Assembly: GCA_029204225.1 (NCBI GenBank)
Contig: CM055095.1
Span: forward strand, 33,359,732 to 33,383,802
DNA from: Diphasiastrum complanatum
Taxonomy: Eukaryota; Streptophyta; Lycopodiopsida; Lycopodiales; Lycopodiaceae
Length of the DNA: 24,071 bases
Direction: 5' to 3'
This document shows, piece after piece, positions 10,292 to 19,545 of the stretch. The position numbers and the translations under genes are program-made. Every line of letters starts with the position of its first letter. The stretch's first letter is position 1. The notes under the pieces were generated by a model, which had not been told where the DNA came from, searched no databases, and saw nothing but the letters and a program-made list of their open reading frames with translations.

Positions 10292-10456
10292 ATTCTACAA
10301 ATACAAATCTCTAGACTTCCTATATGCTTCTGAACGTTGTGCACGCTCTGAATGTTTCTGTTCAATAATCGCTTGAGTATGTTCTTGGCATGCATTACAT
10401 GAGAAAGATTCGTAGATGTAATACTCATAAAAATATTGCAAAAGGTGAAATTCATT

Positions 10457-10474
10457 TCCCTGGCAATGGCACCA
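10457..10474 (-). other. Primer binding site, tRNA-Asp type, CpG-decayed
   Basis: On the minus strand this reads TGGTGCCATTGCCAGGGA, five bases inside the LTR end. It matches the 18-base complement of the 3' end of plant tRNA-Asp(GUC) except at three places. Each difference is a CpG changed to TpG or CpA. tRNA-Asp-type sites are typical of the Athila/Tat group. Confidence 0.85.
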
Positions 10475-10479
10475 AATTA

Positions 10480-11500
10480 TGTGGTGGCCTAATCGTTATA
10501 GATTTCCACAAAATCAACGAATTACGTAGTATAAAAGGTTTGATCATTTCCCAAGAGAGAGAATAATCTCACCTTTTGCATGGTAAATGTATGTATGATG
10601 ATAAACAGACTAGAGTGTATAAAGTTCACAATGAATACTACAGTGACATAACTGGTTATCCAAAGATATTTGGGTAAATTGGCATCCAGGAACACCAATA
10701 ATGAAACGATTTGGTCAAGGTCTATAATTGTAAGAATTACTTTATCTTTCAGGCTCTTCAAACATCAGGAAAACAGTCATAACTGACAGCAACTAGCAAT
10801 TAGATTCATCAAGCAGAATCACATTAGCTAAAAGTTCTTCTTAATGAAACACAGAAAATTAGTTTTTATCGTAAAAAGCAAACAAGACAGAGCCTCAATC
10901 AATCCCATTATCTAAACACATAGCTCATTCAAAGCTGAAAGAATTTTTGCTAAAAGTTATGTTTAACTGCTTCGGCTAATTTCCTGCACACATTAGTCAG
11001 AATTATTACTTGTTGGTGTTGTTTGAAAATCCGGGTTAGAGTAACTGAAATTCAGTATAACTTAAGAAATGTGTGTGACGCAAATAGAACAGTATCACAA
11101 TCAATCACAGATCATACAGAGTGTGTTTGCACAAATGATAAGAAGTAATCCTGTGAGAGATAACAGAAGGAAAGAATGTTCAAGCTATAAGAACTTGCTC
11201 TTCGCTCTCTATTGATACTCAGCTCTGCATAGAAATGCATATGTACAATGACACATAGTGTTATCCTTATAGGAATGTTCTTCAGTCTCAATGTCGCTTA
11301 CGAACCGTCAAATGTTGGTTCTGAACTTCTATTGCATCTCTTTAGAACGTCGCAACTTATACTCAAAATATGAATTTACAAAGTGCAAAATAGGCCTTTA
11401 CATGTATTTAGGCACTATAGCACATTTTATATATATGGAAATTGAAAATTTTTACAATATATGACAAAATTTGGATAATGTGAGATCATAAGACTCCACA
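10480..11500 (-). repeat. 5' LTR of the gypsy element, full length
   Basis: This is 1021 bp, beginning TGTGGTGG and ending ACTCCACA, so the ends form the inverted repeat TGTGG/CCACA. It carries the tRNA-Asp-type PBS at its inner side and taaga at its outer side. The first 585 bp match the left LTR at 1473-2046. A TATA-like run (tttatatatatgg) lies near 11427-11439, in the U3 part. Confidence 0.87.
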
Positions 11501-11505
11501 TAAGA
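11501..11505. repeat. Target site duplication taaga (right copy)
   Basis: This directly follows CCACA at 11500 and equals 1468-1472. Confidence 0.8.
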
Positions 11506-12243
11506 GGAATTCTGAAATCTAAAACGACCCTTTGTAAAGATGCTTTTTATTTTTTTTCTTAATTTCATCCGCCATGTGGCCCAATCAAAATGCATATATT
11601 TGAAATCTACGTAATGTAGATGAAAATAAAAAAGCTATAGAAATAAACTTTTAAAATTTGAAGTTTGCCGTCGGGCAGGATGGGAGAATGCTATTGGTAG
11701 ACAGTGTCTGCCTATGCTAACTACAATTGAGGTGGAAGATCATTGGAGCTTGAGTTATTTTACACAAGAGCTGGTCTTAATGCAATGAAATTCTACCTGA
11801 ACACTTCAGATTCATTATCAATGGAAAGCTGATAAGATTTTATTGTGATTTACAAATCAATCATTGATTATATATGTAACTCTATTCAGAGAATAAAGAA
11901 ATTAACAAGTTGCTTATCTTTCATGCAGATACGAAAAAGACAGGAAAACACAACACCCTGCAAGGATCTTCCAACAGATATCAACATTGTAGAAAAACAA
12001 TGAAAAGTCAAATATTCAATTGTACAAACTTATCTGTATTCAATAAAATATCACCCAAATTTGGTAATTTTGTACAACTATGCAAATATTTCTTTTTTTG
12101 TATTCACTATATGTCGGTTTTTCACTATATGTCTATATTTCTATATCAATATGAAACTATGTCTATCTATTTAGCTTAGAATCTGAACATCATCTAGCTT
12201 AGAAGGCCCAGCATCAGTCTTTGGTCCTAAAGATGAGCTCCTG
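11506..12243. other. AT-rich spacer, no supported gene
   Basis: No protein of a known family is seen on either strand. An AATAAA at 11893-11898 could be a polyadenylation signal for plus-strand transcripts, but no gene leads into it. This stretch is also where the 3' untranslated region of the minus-strand H3-like gene would lie. Confidence 0.5.
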
Positions 12244-13260
12244 TCAAAATCTGTACACTTCGCCAACTGTATAATCACGGAGGAAAACTGCAATAAACAA
12301 TATATTAGATGAACATTTGTCGTCCTTGATGGCCTGCAGAAAAAAATTGCCGAGAAGCTTCAATTCATTCATAGAATCCCTTGCAATATCAAATTGCAGC
12401 AAGGGGAGACCCGCCTCTATCACTGGATCGCTGATAGAAGCCCTTCAGTCCTTCATCTGAATACAGTCTGGGATTCGAAAGTTAAGCCCAAAACCAATTT
12501 CTTCTATTTTGAAGAGAATTGGCATGCCGGTATTATCTATAGCATCCGATATATCTTTCTCAAATTTTAAATAATCATCATAATCTAAATATTATACAGG
12601 TTTGAGATTAACGGGAGGAGGGGGGAGAGTATTGACAATGGAGGGAATGTCTAAAATTTTTGTGGCTGAATTGACCACAGTATCTAAGACTACTGGATTT
12701 ACAATTGCATCACCTCCAGATGAGGAATGTTGGAGGTCCATGCGTCGGACCTTTTTAGAAGCATGAGCAAAGGATTTCTTGTTTCTTTTAGGGGCAGGTT
12801 GCTTGTGAGGCCTCTTTGTGGGAAGGTTAGTCCTGTCAAGGGGTTCGTCCCTGGGAGCAGAGGGTTGACCCTTGTGAAGTTTACAAAATCTCTCCCTCAT
12901 TCTATACAAAATATGGAAATCTTTTGGCATTATGGTGACCCGCTTAGCATGGATTGAAAGCAAAACATAATCTTAAAAAAAAAGTGCTAAATAGTCCTGC
13001 GCGGACTCCTGCAAGCACTGCAATGCTCCAGGTGTGAGCTGAACAAGGCTTTGCAGACTATCCCTGGTAATGTGACGGATAGTTCTGTAGAATGGTGCTC
13101 TTGGTATCAGGAGCAAGGTGGATCTATGATATTTCTTAATCTCAAAGAGCCATCTGCTCCTATTACGCTTGGTCTGCCGTGGTGGATTAACAGCAGGGGT
13201 ACTAGTGGATACAATGCCAAGAGAGAAGAAATCCCTCCAGTTTTGTTTGACCATAGGCAT
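12244..13260 (-). pseudogene. Histone H3-like protein with long C-terminal extension, broken
   Basis: From the ATG at 13260 (a second in-frame ATG lies at 13254) one frame runs 338 codons to a TGA at 12244-12246, with in-frame stops at 12973-12975, 12592-12594 and 12445-12447 and no frameshift. Residues 37-125 align with the H3 fold without large gaps: WLFEIKKYHRST fits the alpha-N helix, LLIPRAPFYRTIRHIT alpha-1, LQCLQESAQDYLALFF alpha-2, and IHAKRVTIMPKD (103-114) is identical to canonical H3. Loop 1 is one residue longer than canonical H3, a tendency also seen in CENH3. The N-tail (36 residues) does not keep the classical H3 sequence. The extension has a basic, NLS-like part (about 145-170) and an acidic part with VNSATKILDIPSIV and FEKDISDAIDN. 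The first stop sits at the codon aligned to Glu of the FED turn. The role is unknown; a chromatin protein is inferred from the fold. Confidence 0.82.
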
Positions 13261-13500
13261 CAGGCTAGTATCAGTTTTGTGCACAGTTATTGTAACAGTG
13301 ACGAGAGGATGGTAACCAGGCTCGCAGAGGTGCAATATGTACTGATGTATTGGTCTTGTGCAAGGGTCGACAATGAAAAAAAGAGATAATGAGGGAACGG
13401 CACACAGAAGCGATATGTACGGTAGTAGTATCACTCTTGTGCGCACGTAGAGAGACGAGGCGATGAGGGAGCAAACGGGACGTGCAGAGAAGCGATGACA
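13261..13500 (-). promoter_or_regulatory. Repeated 5' leader of the H3-like gene
   Basis: Directly upstream of the start codon the minus strand carries about three degenerate units of 75-80 bp, each with a gcacaaga..gatac core followed by gtacatat.gc and a pyrimidine-rich part. Related units stand before gene A at 13888-14049 in the opposite orientation, up to the start codon (acaaaac.gatactag). An untranslated leader is the simplest reading. The frame is open here but the translation has no recognisable domain. Confidence 0.65.
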
Positions 13501-13564
13501 CGAAAATCAGACGAAAAAAAGTAAAAATGACCTCCGCGCTCGCGACCATGTACCCTATTTTTTC

Positions 13565-13800
13565 GCACGTGTGACCCAAACCATCCAATCAACAATTGCC
13601 ATGTGGCATTCACACGTGTCTAGAGTAGACGAATCAAACATGGACATGTGCCATGATCCGACGAATCAGTTCGTGACGTGTGGCCGTTATGAGCGAATTG
13701 TAGGATGACACGTGTCGCACGTGTGAACCTTATAAGCGAATTGTAGGATGACACATGAACAGTTGACATTTTGACTCGCACGTGTGAAACAACTATAAAT
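13565..13800. promoter_or_regulatory. Bidirectional promoter with G-box cluster and TATA box
   Basis: Six ACGTG cores occur, at about 13567, 13614, 13676, 13709, 13718 and 13779, mostly as cacgtgtg. They are G-box/ABRE-type sites bound by plant bZIP and bHLH factors. A 25-bp block, ttat(g/a)agcgaattgtagg and following bases, is repeated at 13687 and 13730. A TATA-like ctataaat at 13793-13800 faces gene A. No equally good TATA box faces the H3-like gene. Binding is inferred from motif knowledge only. Confidence 0.65.
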
Positions 13801-13887
13801 GTCATGATCCCTGAAAAAAAAAATTTCGTCTTTCTCGGGTTTCACTCATATTGGATCTCTGCACGCCAGATTTTCATATGATTTTCA

Positions 13888-14049
13888 TCACATACCGCTT
13901 CTCTGTGTGCCCTGTTTGCTCCCTCATTGTCTTGTCGCTCTATGTGCGCACAAGAGCGATACGTCGACCGTACATATCGCTTCTATGCGTGCATAGTGTA
14001 CTCCATTAATCTCGGTTACTTCCCTCTCGCACAAAACCGATACTAGGCA
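13888..14049 (+). promoter_or_regulatory. Repeated 5' leader of gene A
   Basis: This lies downstream of the TATA box and upstream of the gene A start codon. It has the same unit type as 13261-13500 (gcgcacaagagcgatac, cgtacatatcgcttct, tgtttgctccctcat) in inverted orientation. The two leaders are clearly related, so the two divergent genes share an origin for their 5' ends. Confidence 0.65.
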
Positions 14050-15554
14050 ATGGCTTCCTCGTCTGAAGTCCTTGTTGTCCAGTTTTCTCATTGAGTTTGG
14101 TATAACTGAGTGCATAGAGTATTTCAAGTCCCTCTTCCGGCCTTTCTTACATGTGTTCAGTACAACAGAGCAGAATCCGGATGTTTTTTATGACCAGTAT
14201 ATCAGATTCAGGAATATAATCAGTATCTCTCTAATCTCTACGTGTAATTTGTCGTTTAAGCATTTCACTGACCTTGTACATACTTTTCCACATTATAAAC
14301 AGTGGCTAGACAAGATGTACACTAAACTTTTTGAACACTTTAAGAATTCCAGTGAATGTAATTGTTGTAATCGAAAATGTCGTTTTCTTGAGTATCAAAC
14401 CAAATTTGTGTTTTTCTTGTTAGTACAAATCCCAGTAGAGTCAGACACATCGATTCTTGATACTGAGATCTTTTCATCCTCCACTACTGAACATTCCATA
14501 AAGGATATTAGTCATTTCTTGGTTGATACTCCTGATAACTTACACTGATATTTGAGTGTAAATACTGATAAGTTGAGGGATGCTTTCATTGGCTCTAATG
14601 CCAATATTGAGGACAAGATTGTTGATGTACATTTTAAATTATTTTTTGATTTGCCGAAATATTATAATTAAGATGTGTATATCACAACAGGAGATCTATG
14701 TATTTTTTTCGATTATCAAGAGGATGAGGTGCTTTGTCTATTGTCAAGCACCATTTCTGAGTTCTCTGACACTGTTGATTTTGAAACCGAAGACTTGGTG
14801 CCGAGCATTGACTATAATCATGAAGAGGATATTCTGACTGGTGAGAAATGTTTGTCCTAGGGTATGGCAAATGTTAGTGATCATGGACAAAGTCTTGCTT
14901 CTGATGAGAAATTTATTTCATTCCAGGCCCCAGCTAAGATTCCCTCATCCATCAGTTATGAAATTTGCAGATGACGCTTCTTCAATAGGTGGTCACAATA
15001 TAGATCATCCTGATGATAAATGTGTAAGTTTAGAAGTTTTACTGTATGTTTATCTGATGTATGTGTTCTATTAAATTTTATATACTAAGAACTTCAATTT
15101 TGTAATTGTAGAATACACTTTTGATCGATGACTTTGCTACTCACATCGAGAGGGCTTCAGACAACATTCATCATCTTTCCACAAGAATAGTGGTCTCGAC
15201 CACTACTTGAGGCACTTTCAGAAATATGAAATTTGCGTTGCTCATTCCAAACTCAGTCTAGTTGGAGAGATTATGATAATGGCTGTGAAAGCCGTATCTT
15301 ATTATCTAGGTGGACATAGATTTGCAAAAGTAAATAAAATATTTTTTGTGAAGAGATCGTATGTTTTGAACATATTAGGATTTGTAAATGAGAATATACC
15401 ATTAAGGAGTTTCCATTATTCATTGTATGCAACGTATATAGAATTGAGTGGTAACAAGGACAATGCGCATCTTCTGGATGCATATGCAAGTAGAGAGTTA
15501 CTGCACAATAGCACGACAATTGGACAAGATGAAATATCAGATCCCTCTGAATGA
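14050..15554 (+). pseudogene. Gene A: unrecognised intron-containing gene, broken
   Basis: The start is ATG at 14050 (MASSSEVLV), followed by a one-base shift before 14072. The next frame runs from 14072 to about 14950 with in-frame TGA (14546-14548), TAA (near 14669) and TAG (14858-14860). A Cys-rich segment, CNCCNRKCRF, lies near 14360-14390, and acidic stretches (FDYQEDEV, DFETEDLVPSIDYNHEED) follow. A likely intron is at 15024-15111. A further shift near 15175 leads to LDHYLRHFQKYEICVAHSKL and LVGEIMIMAVKAVSYYLGG, ending in QDEISDPSE and TGA at 15554. Equal use of all three stops and the frameshifts mean decay, not recoding. No family is recognised. It is divergent from the H3-like gene and convergent with gene B. 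Confidence 0.55.
15024..15111 (+). other. Likely intron in gene A
   Basis: The 88-bp segment has donor GTAAGT at 15024-15029, branch-like tactaag at 15083-15089 and acceptor ttgtAG at 15110-15111. It is T-rich, as plant introns are. Removing it joins DDKC to NTLLIDDFATHIERA in one frame. Confidence 0.6.
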
Positions 15555-15639
15555 AACTTTGTATATATTGAATATCATGAATACAATTTATATTTGTAGC
15601 ATCTTTGTAGCTCTGAATTTTAGCTTCTTTGCTGCTCAA

Positions 15640-17647
15640 TGAATTTGCAAGCTTTTCTCAATTGTCGTAATTTGAAGATTTGGTGATCTATCGAATTTAA
15701 ACTATGCGGTAGAACACTGAAATAATTGGCAAATATAGTTTCGTTTATTATTTGTTCCTGCATGTTGTGTATTTCGATGAAATGTTGCCCGTGCTTGCCA
15801 GTGTGACTTCTCCATCCCTTGTGATAACCAGACACTTAGGCTTCCATATGTGTTTGCAAAAACTCATGTATGATCTCTTAGTATGTGTTGCACATGTCAA
15901 AATCGTAATGTCAGTCTTATGCTTGGATCAAAATATATTTTGGAATTGAAAGTTGCTCTGAGCATGCATACTAACCATGTAATGAGTGATGTGATTTTCT
16001 CCCCATGCTTTTGATACTACATCAACAAAATCGACACAAGTCTTTTGTAGAGCTCTCTTATCAATATCAGAAAATTTGTCTTTTCTTAATATTTAATCAT
16101 ACTGTCAAGCTTCCTCCATACATCATCTTTCAGTAATCTTGATTTGTCGATCACTCCTAAGTCCTGAGTGGCAGCAATGATATCTTTCCAGATTGAGTGT
16201 TGAATGTTTGAAGCCTTACCAGTATGGTTTGATAGGAATCGACGTGCTTTTGCTCCTCCGATGTTTGGCTTAATAGGCATATTTCCTAACTTTCCAGAAA
16301 GTTTTTTATCTTTTTGTATTTTGACATGTCCCTTATGAAGTCTTGATTTCGATAAAACATCTTCTAACCGACAAATAGCTTCCTTCGTTGATGATGTTGG
16401 CTTACTATTTCACACAAAATCTATATGAAGATAAACGAGCTTCTCTATTATCCTAACTTCTGCATGAAGAGTGCAAGCATGCACATTTTTCAAGGGAATA
16501 GGCAATGCTGGCTTCTAGTTTGGATTTGCATTTTCTCTAGTAATTGCTATACTTCTATTTACATCTTTTGTCATTTTCATGCAATATAAACAAGGATGTT
16601 TTCTAAGGTTATATCATAAAATGTGACCATGTATGTTAACAAGTGATTTAGATCAACAAAGAAACTGTATGACGAATTATATGATATGGATCTTCCATCA
16701 GTTTTATACACTTCCTCAATATGAAATGGGGTACCAATGATTTAATGCATACCTATGTTCAATGTATTCTTGTTTGTCTTCAAGTGATATGACCTAGGAT
16801 AGGGACTTTTTTAATTCGAACTTGTTTAAAATCTTCTCTAATAAGTTGAAATATTGTTGAATATGCTTCTCTGCTAATACCAACAAAATCACAGGCACCC
16901 TAAACCATAGTCTTATCTAAAATTTTCTGAATGTCCAACATCAAAGACTCTGCAATTTTGCACGTTACATTGGAACTCCTATTGTTCATCATGATACACT
17001 CAGTGGATTTGCCTGTCAATATTGAGCCCAACGACATTCCAATTGAAGCATTGTCCTTTATATTATGATGAGCTACTAATGCAAATCTGTAAAAAAATCA
17101 GATAGTGAACAGAACAACACAATAGCTGAAATAAAACCATATGTCATTAATCAAGTTACAACTTGAATGTTCGAATTCTCCTATTTCGATAACCTCATTT
17201 TGAAAGGGTCTGAATAGCCTTGCAACTTTGCCGCTTTCGCTTCTTACTCCTAGCTTCTTTCTTCTTAGCCTCTTCTACATCTTTCAGTAATTGTAAGTTT
17301 TCCATATGAATAGATTGTAAGATTGATTGTATTTGATCTAGTTCTGATTTGATATCGAACGCTATCTTCTATAATGATTCATTATTTCTTTTAAGTTGTT
17401 CATTTTTCTCTAAAGTCTTTTGGACATGACAATCTCTTTTTTAATAAAAAGAAGATATGCGTATCAACTCACATTCTAAAAAGTGAATTTTTTTCATAGA
17501 AAACTGATTTCCATAGTTTTGCAATCTCTCACAATATCCTAGTAATCCAGTATGCCCATTGCATATCCATATTACTAGATGAATTATTGAAGAGAAAGTG
17601 GGATGAGTCAATGTGCTAGGATCTTGAGGATACAATGTTCCGTGCAT
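15640..17647 (-). pseudogene. Gene B: transposon-like gene with coiled coil and His-rich block, broken
   Basis: From ATG at 17647 the first exon encodes HGTLYPQDPSTLTH, then a coiled coil (EKNEQLKRNN, LDQIQSILQS) ending in a basic, NLS-like run (KKKEARSKKRKRQ, near 17230). An intron probably ends with the acceptor tttttttacAG at 17087-17090. The next exon has ASIGMSLGSILTG, a CLYC pair (near 16590), HACTLHAEVRIIEKL (near 16450), LEDVLSKSRLHKGH and KPNIGGAKARRFLSNHTGK (16280-16220). A one-base deletion near 16086 breaks it. KAWGENHITHYM (about 16000) ends at a probable donor, and GMEKSHWQAR with HRNTQHAGT follows at 15835-15755. A similar block occurs, from memory, in uncharacterised repeat-encoded proteins, but I cannot name the family. 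Many stops and shifts show decay. A transposase role is possible, not shown. Confidence 0.62.
17087..17206 (-). other. Likely intron in gene B
   Basis: On the minus strand a T-rich stretch ends in gatttttttacAG at 17087-17090 and the reading then opens as FALVAHHNIKDNASIG. The donor is uncertain; the upstream coding frame stops at about 17206 with TGA followed by GGTTAT. Confidence 0.45.
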
Positions 17648-17726
17648 TGATGTATCTTTTAAAGATTAAACGGTTTTTATGAATTGTTGTTTTAACATTA
17701 CAGTTTTTGGACCTCACGACCTCATT

Positions 17727-18868
17727 CGTATGAGCGGGTTCGTAGGTAGCCAATCCGTGAGTGTTTTTTTTTTATGATGATTCTACACATAATTTTATTA
17801 ATGATGCTAAGTTGGTGCAGAAGCTGCAGTTGGCAACCGCACCAAGTGACCACAAGTATGTGGTTAGGATGGCAACTAGTGGGGAGCAGCAGGTCTGGAA
17901 CCACTTTGTCCCCCACGTGCCGTTGAAGATTCAAAACTATGTACATAGTTTATCTTTTCATGTTATGAATTTTGATAAGATAGACTTAATCTAGATAAAA
18001 AGTGGTTTTATGTTAGGAATGAGTCCTTAAAGAAAGATTATGTTTCTCATTGTATCTCTTTCTTGCATAATGACTCATTGGTTTGTCTTAAAGGCGATGA
18101 GCCTGATCTATCTTTTGTGATTGCTCATAAAGCTAATCAATGTATTCTGGATTATGAGTATCATTCATATTTATGTTATCTGAAAGATGAATCATACATG
18201 GATGCTTTTAGTACTCATAATTTCAATGTTGATGTTTCGTCTTTCTGTAATGTATTTCTTTTTCTGATGTTAGTCTAGAATCTTCGCCTCAGGGCAAAAT
18301 CTTTAAGAGACTTAGGGAGGAATATAATGATATATTCCCTGAGCAATTGCCTGAGGGTCTTCCCCCCTAATGAGGAGTAGACCATCACATAGATCTTCTT
18401 TCCAACAGCTCTCCTGTATCGCTTTTTCCCTACAGGATGAGCTCGAAGGAAGAAGATGAAATTGCTAGTCAACTTAAAGAGTTATTACGTAAGGGTCATA
18501 TTAGACCTAGTAAATTCCCTTGGGGAGCTCCTATTTTGTTAACCAGCAAGAAAGATGACACTATTTGTCTTTGTGTTGATTACAAAAAGCTTAATAAAAA
18601 GACAATTAAGAACTGTTATTCCTTATCTCGGATGGACGACTTAAGGGACCGATTGAATGGTGCAAAGTATTTCACCAAATTAGACCTTAGGTCGAGATAC
18701 CATCAAATCAGAATACACAAGAGGTATGATTCCAAAACTGGTTTTCGTTCTAGGTATGGCCATTACGAATTTTTAGTTTTACCCTTTGGTCTAACTAATG
18801 CCTCAGCAACCTTCCAACAGATGATGAACGATATTCTTCGTCCATATCTAGAGAAGTTTCTCATGGTA
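17727..18868 (+). pseudogene. Ty3/gypsy protease and RT fragment (second gypsy element)
   Basis: The protease part begins near 17727 (RMSGFVGSQSVSVF) and has DDSTHNFI, a degenerate form of the D-S/T-G..HNFI active-site block, so the catalytic triad is damaged. A stop-ridden linker follows to about 18350. The RT part has HHIDLL, a start region ([15 protein letters not shown]), [48 protein letters not shown] and [20 protein letters not shown], typical of chromovirus-type RT. It breaks off at EKFLMV, directly before the catalytic YxDD, where the solo LTR starts. It is plus strand, opposite to the large gypsy element, and from another lineage. No LTRs of its own were found. Confidence 0.88.
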
Positions 18869-19496
18869 TGACATAGCAAAATAGGCAAGTACACATGGCA
18901 AGTTGTGATTAGGCCAAAAGTCAAAAGTGATGTAGCTCGAGTTAGGTTAGGCTACTTATATTTGTCATGATTATATTTGGTGAGTGACACATCTCCATGT
19001 CTTGTCATGAGAGCTAGTGACCAATCAAAAAACTAGAATCTCTCAAAATGGTCCAATCAAGATTAAGGCCTCATATGTCACTCAAACAATAGGATTTTGA
19101 GGAGGGAAAGAAGGGATCCAATCGTCTTACACTCCCCTCTACCTCGAGTAGCTACATATAGGAAATCAATCTACTTGTATTGTAAGTTTTTGAAATTATG
19201 AACTTTGTACACTATTTTGGTCAATCTTGAGTTTCTCTCTCTAACCGAGTTTTTCCACTTGGATTCTCTCTCTACCCGAATGAAAGGCATTTTCACACTT
19301 AGTTTTCAGTTGTACAAAGTCTCCACATGTGTGAATGTACTTGTCTTGATGATTTATGCTTGGTAGAAAGTGCTCTTGCCTTAGATTTATAGAATAGATC
19401 TTGATTTTCAATTTATGTGTAATCTATGTGCAATCACCACATCTTAGGAGATCAAAAGCACACTTTGTGACATTCTCACACGTGTGAAATTCAACA
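18869..19496 (+). mobile_element. Solo LTR related to the LTR at the window start
   Basis: Read in the opposite orientation it shares with 16-675 the cacacgtgtg end, (c)tcaaca terminus, the ggagatca(a/c)aag(c/t)aca segment, two blocks of tctctctctac(c/t)c and ccaatag/tccaatc motifs. It begins near tgacatagc and ends ttcaaca at 19496. No PBS, PPT or internal coding region is next to it, so it is a solo LTR or a remnant. It interrupts a gypsy RT just before the catalytic motif. A matching target duplication could not be seen, perhaps because of decay or a deletion. Confidence 0.7.
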
Positions 19497-19545
19497 GAGG
19501 TGCGTATAATAAAAAAAATAATATATCTTCACATATTATTTGCAT

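Larger units (their letters stand above)
1473..11500 (-). mobile_element. Ty3/gypsy retrotransposon, Athila/Tat-like, decayed
   Basis: This is an element of about 10.0 kb read right to left: 5' LTR, tRNA-Asp-type PBS, gag, duplicated protease, RT, integrase, an extra 3' ORF and a truncated 3' LTR. Outer ends are TGTGG and CCACA with flanking taaga on both sides. The PBS type, non-chromodomain integrase and long ORF after integrase match the plant Athila/Tat group; finer placement is not possible by eye. All genes carry stops or frameshifts, RNase H is deleted, and the U3 of the 3' LTR is lost, so it cannot move by itself. Frame changes occur near 9800, between 7233 and 7183, near 6040, near 5250 and near 2650. 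Confidence 0.9.

Noticed and set aside
10032-10376. Plus-strand open stretch of 114 codons
   Set aside because: It is the antisense shadow of the Ser/Asp-rich N-terminus of gag.
11060-11070. taaga at 11063-11067 as the right end of the 5' LTR, with an LTR of about 585 bp
   Set aside because: The sequence before it does not end in CA and gives no terminal inverted repeat, while CCACA followed by taaga at 11496-11505 fits both.
1473-11500. Endogenous pararetrovirus
   Set aside because: An integrase with HHCC and three catalytic residues, LTRs, a PBS and a target duplication are all present, and no movement protein is seen.
11506-11600. Continuation of the chromovirus integrase beyond the gypsy insertion
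   Set aside because: The minus-strand reading GRFRFQNSSYV could be joined in frame, but it does not match the expected motif and the sequence upstream of it looks non-coding.
12244-13260. Calling the H3-like gene a true CENH3
   Set aside because: Loop 1 is only slightly longer and LLIP..F and KDF resemble CENH3, but IHAKRVTIMPKD is the canonical H3 form and the N-tail and extension fit neither. A tree is needed.
14050-15554. Stop-codon recoding or an alternative genetic code in gene A
   Set aside because: TGA, TAA and TAG all occur in frame and there are also frameshifts, so simple decay explains it.
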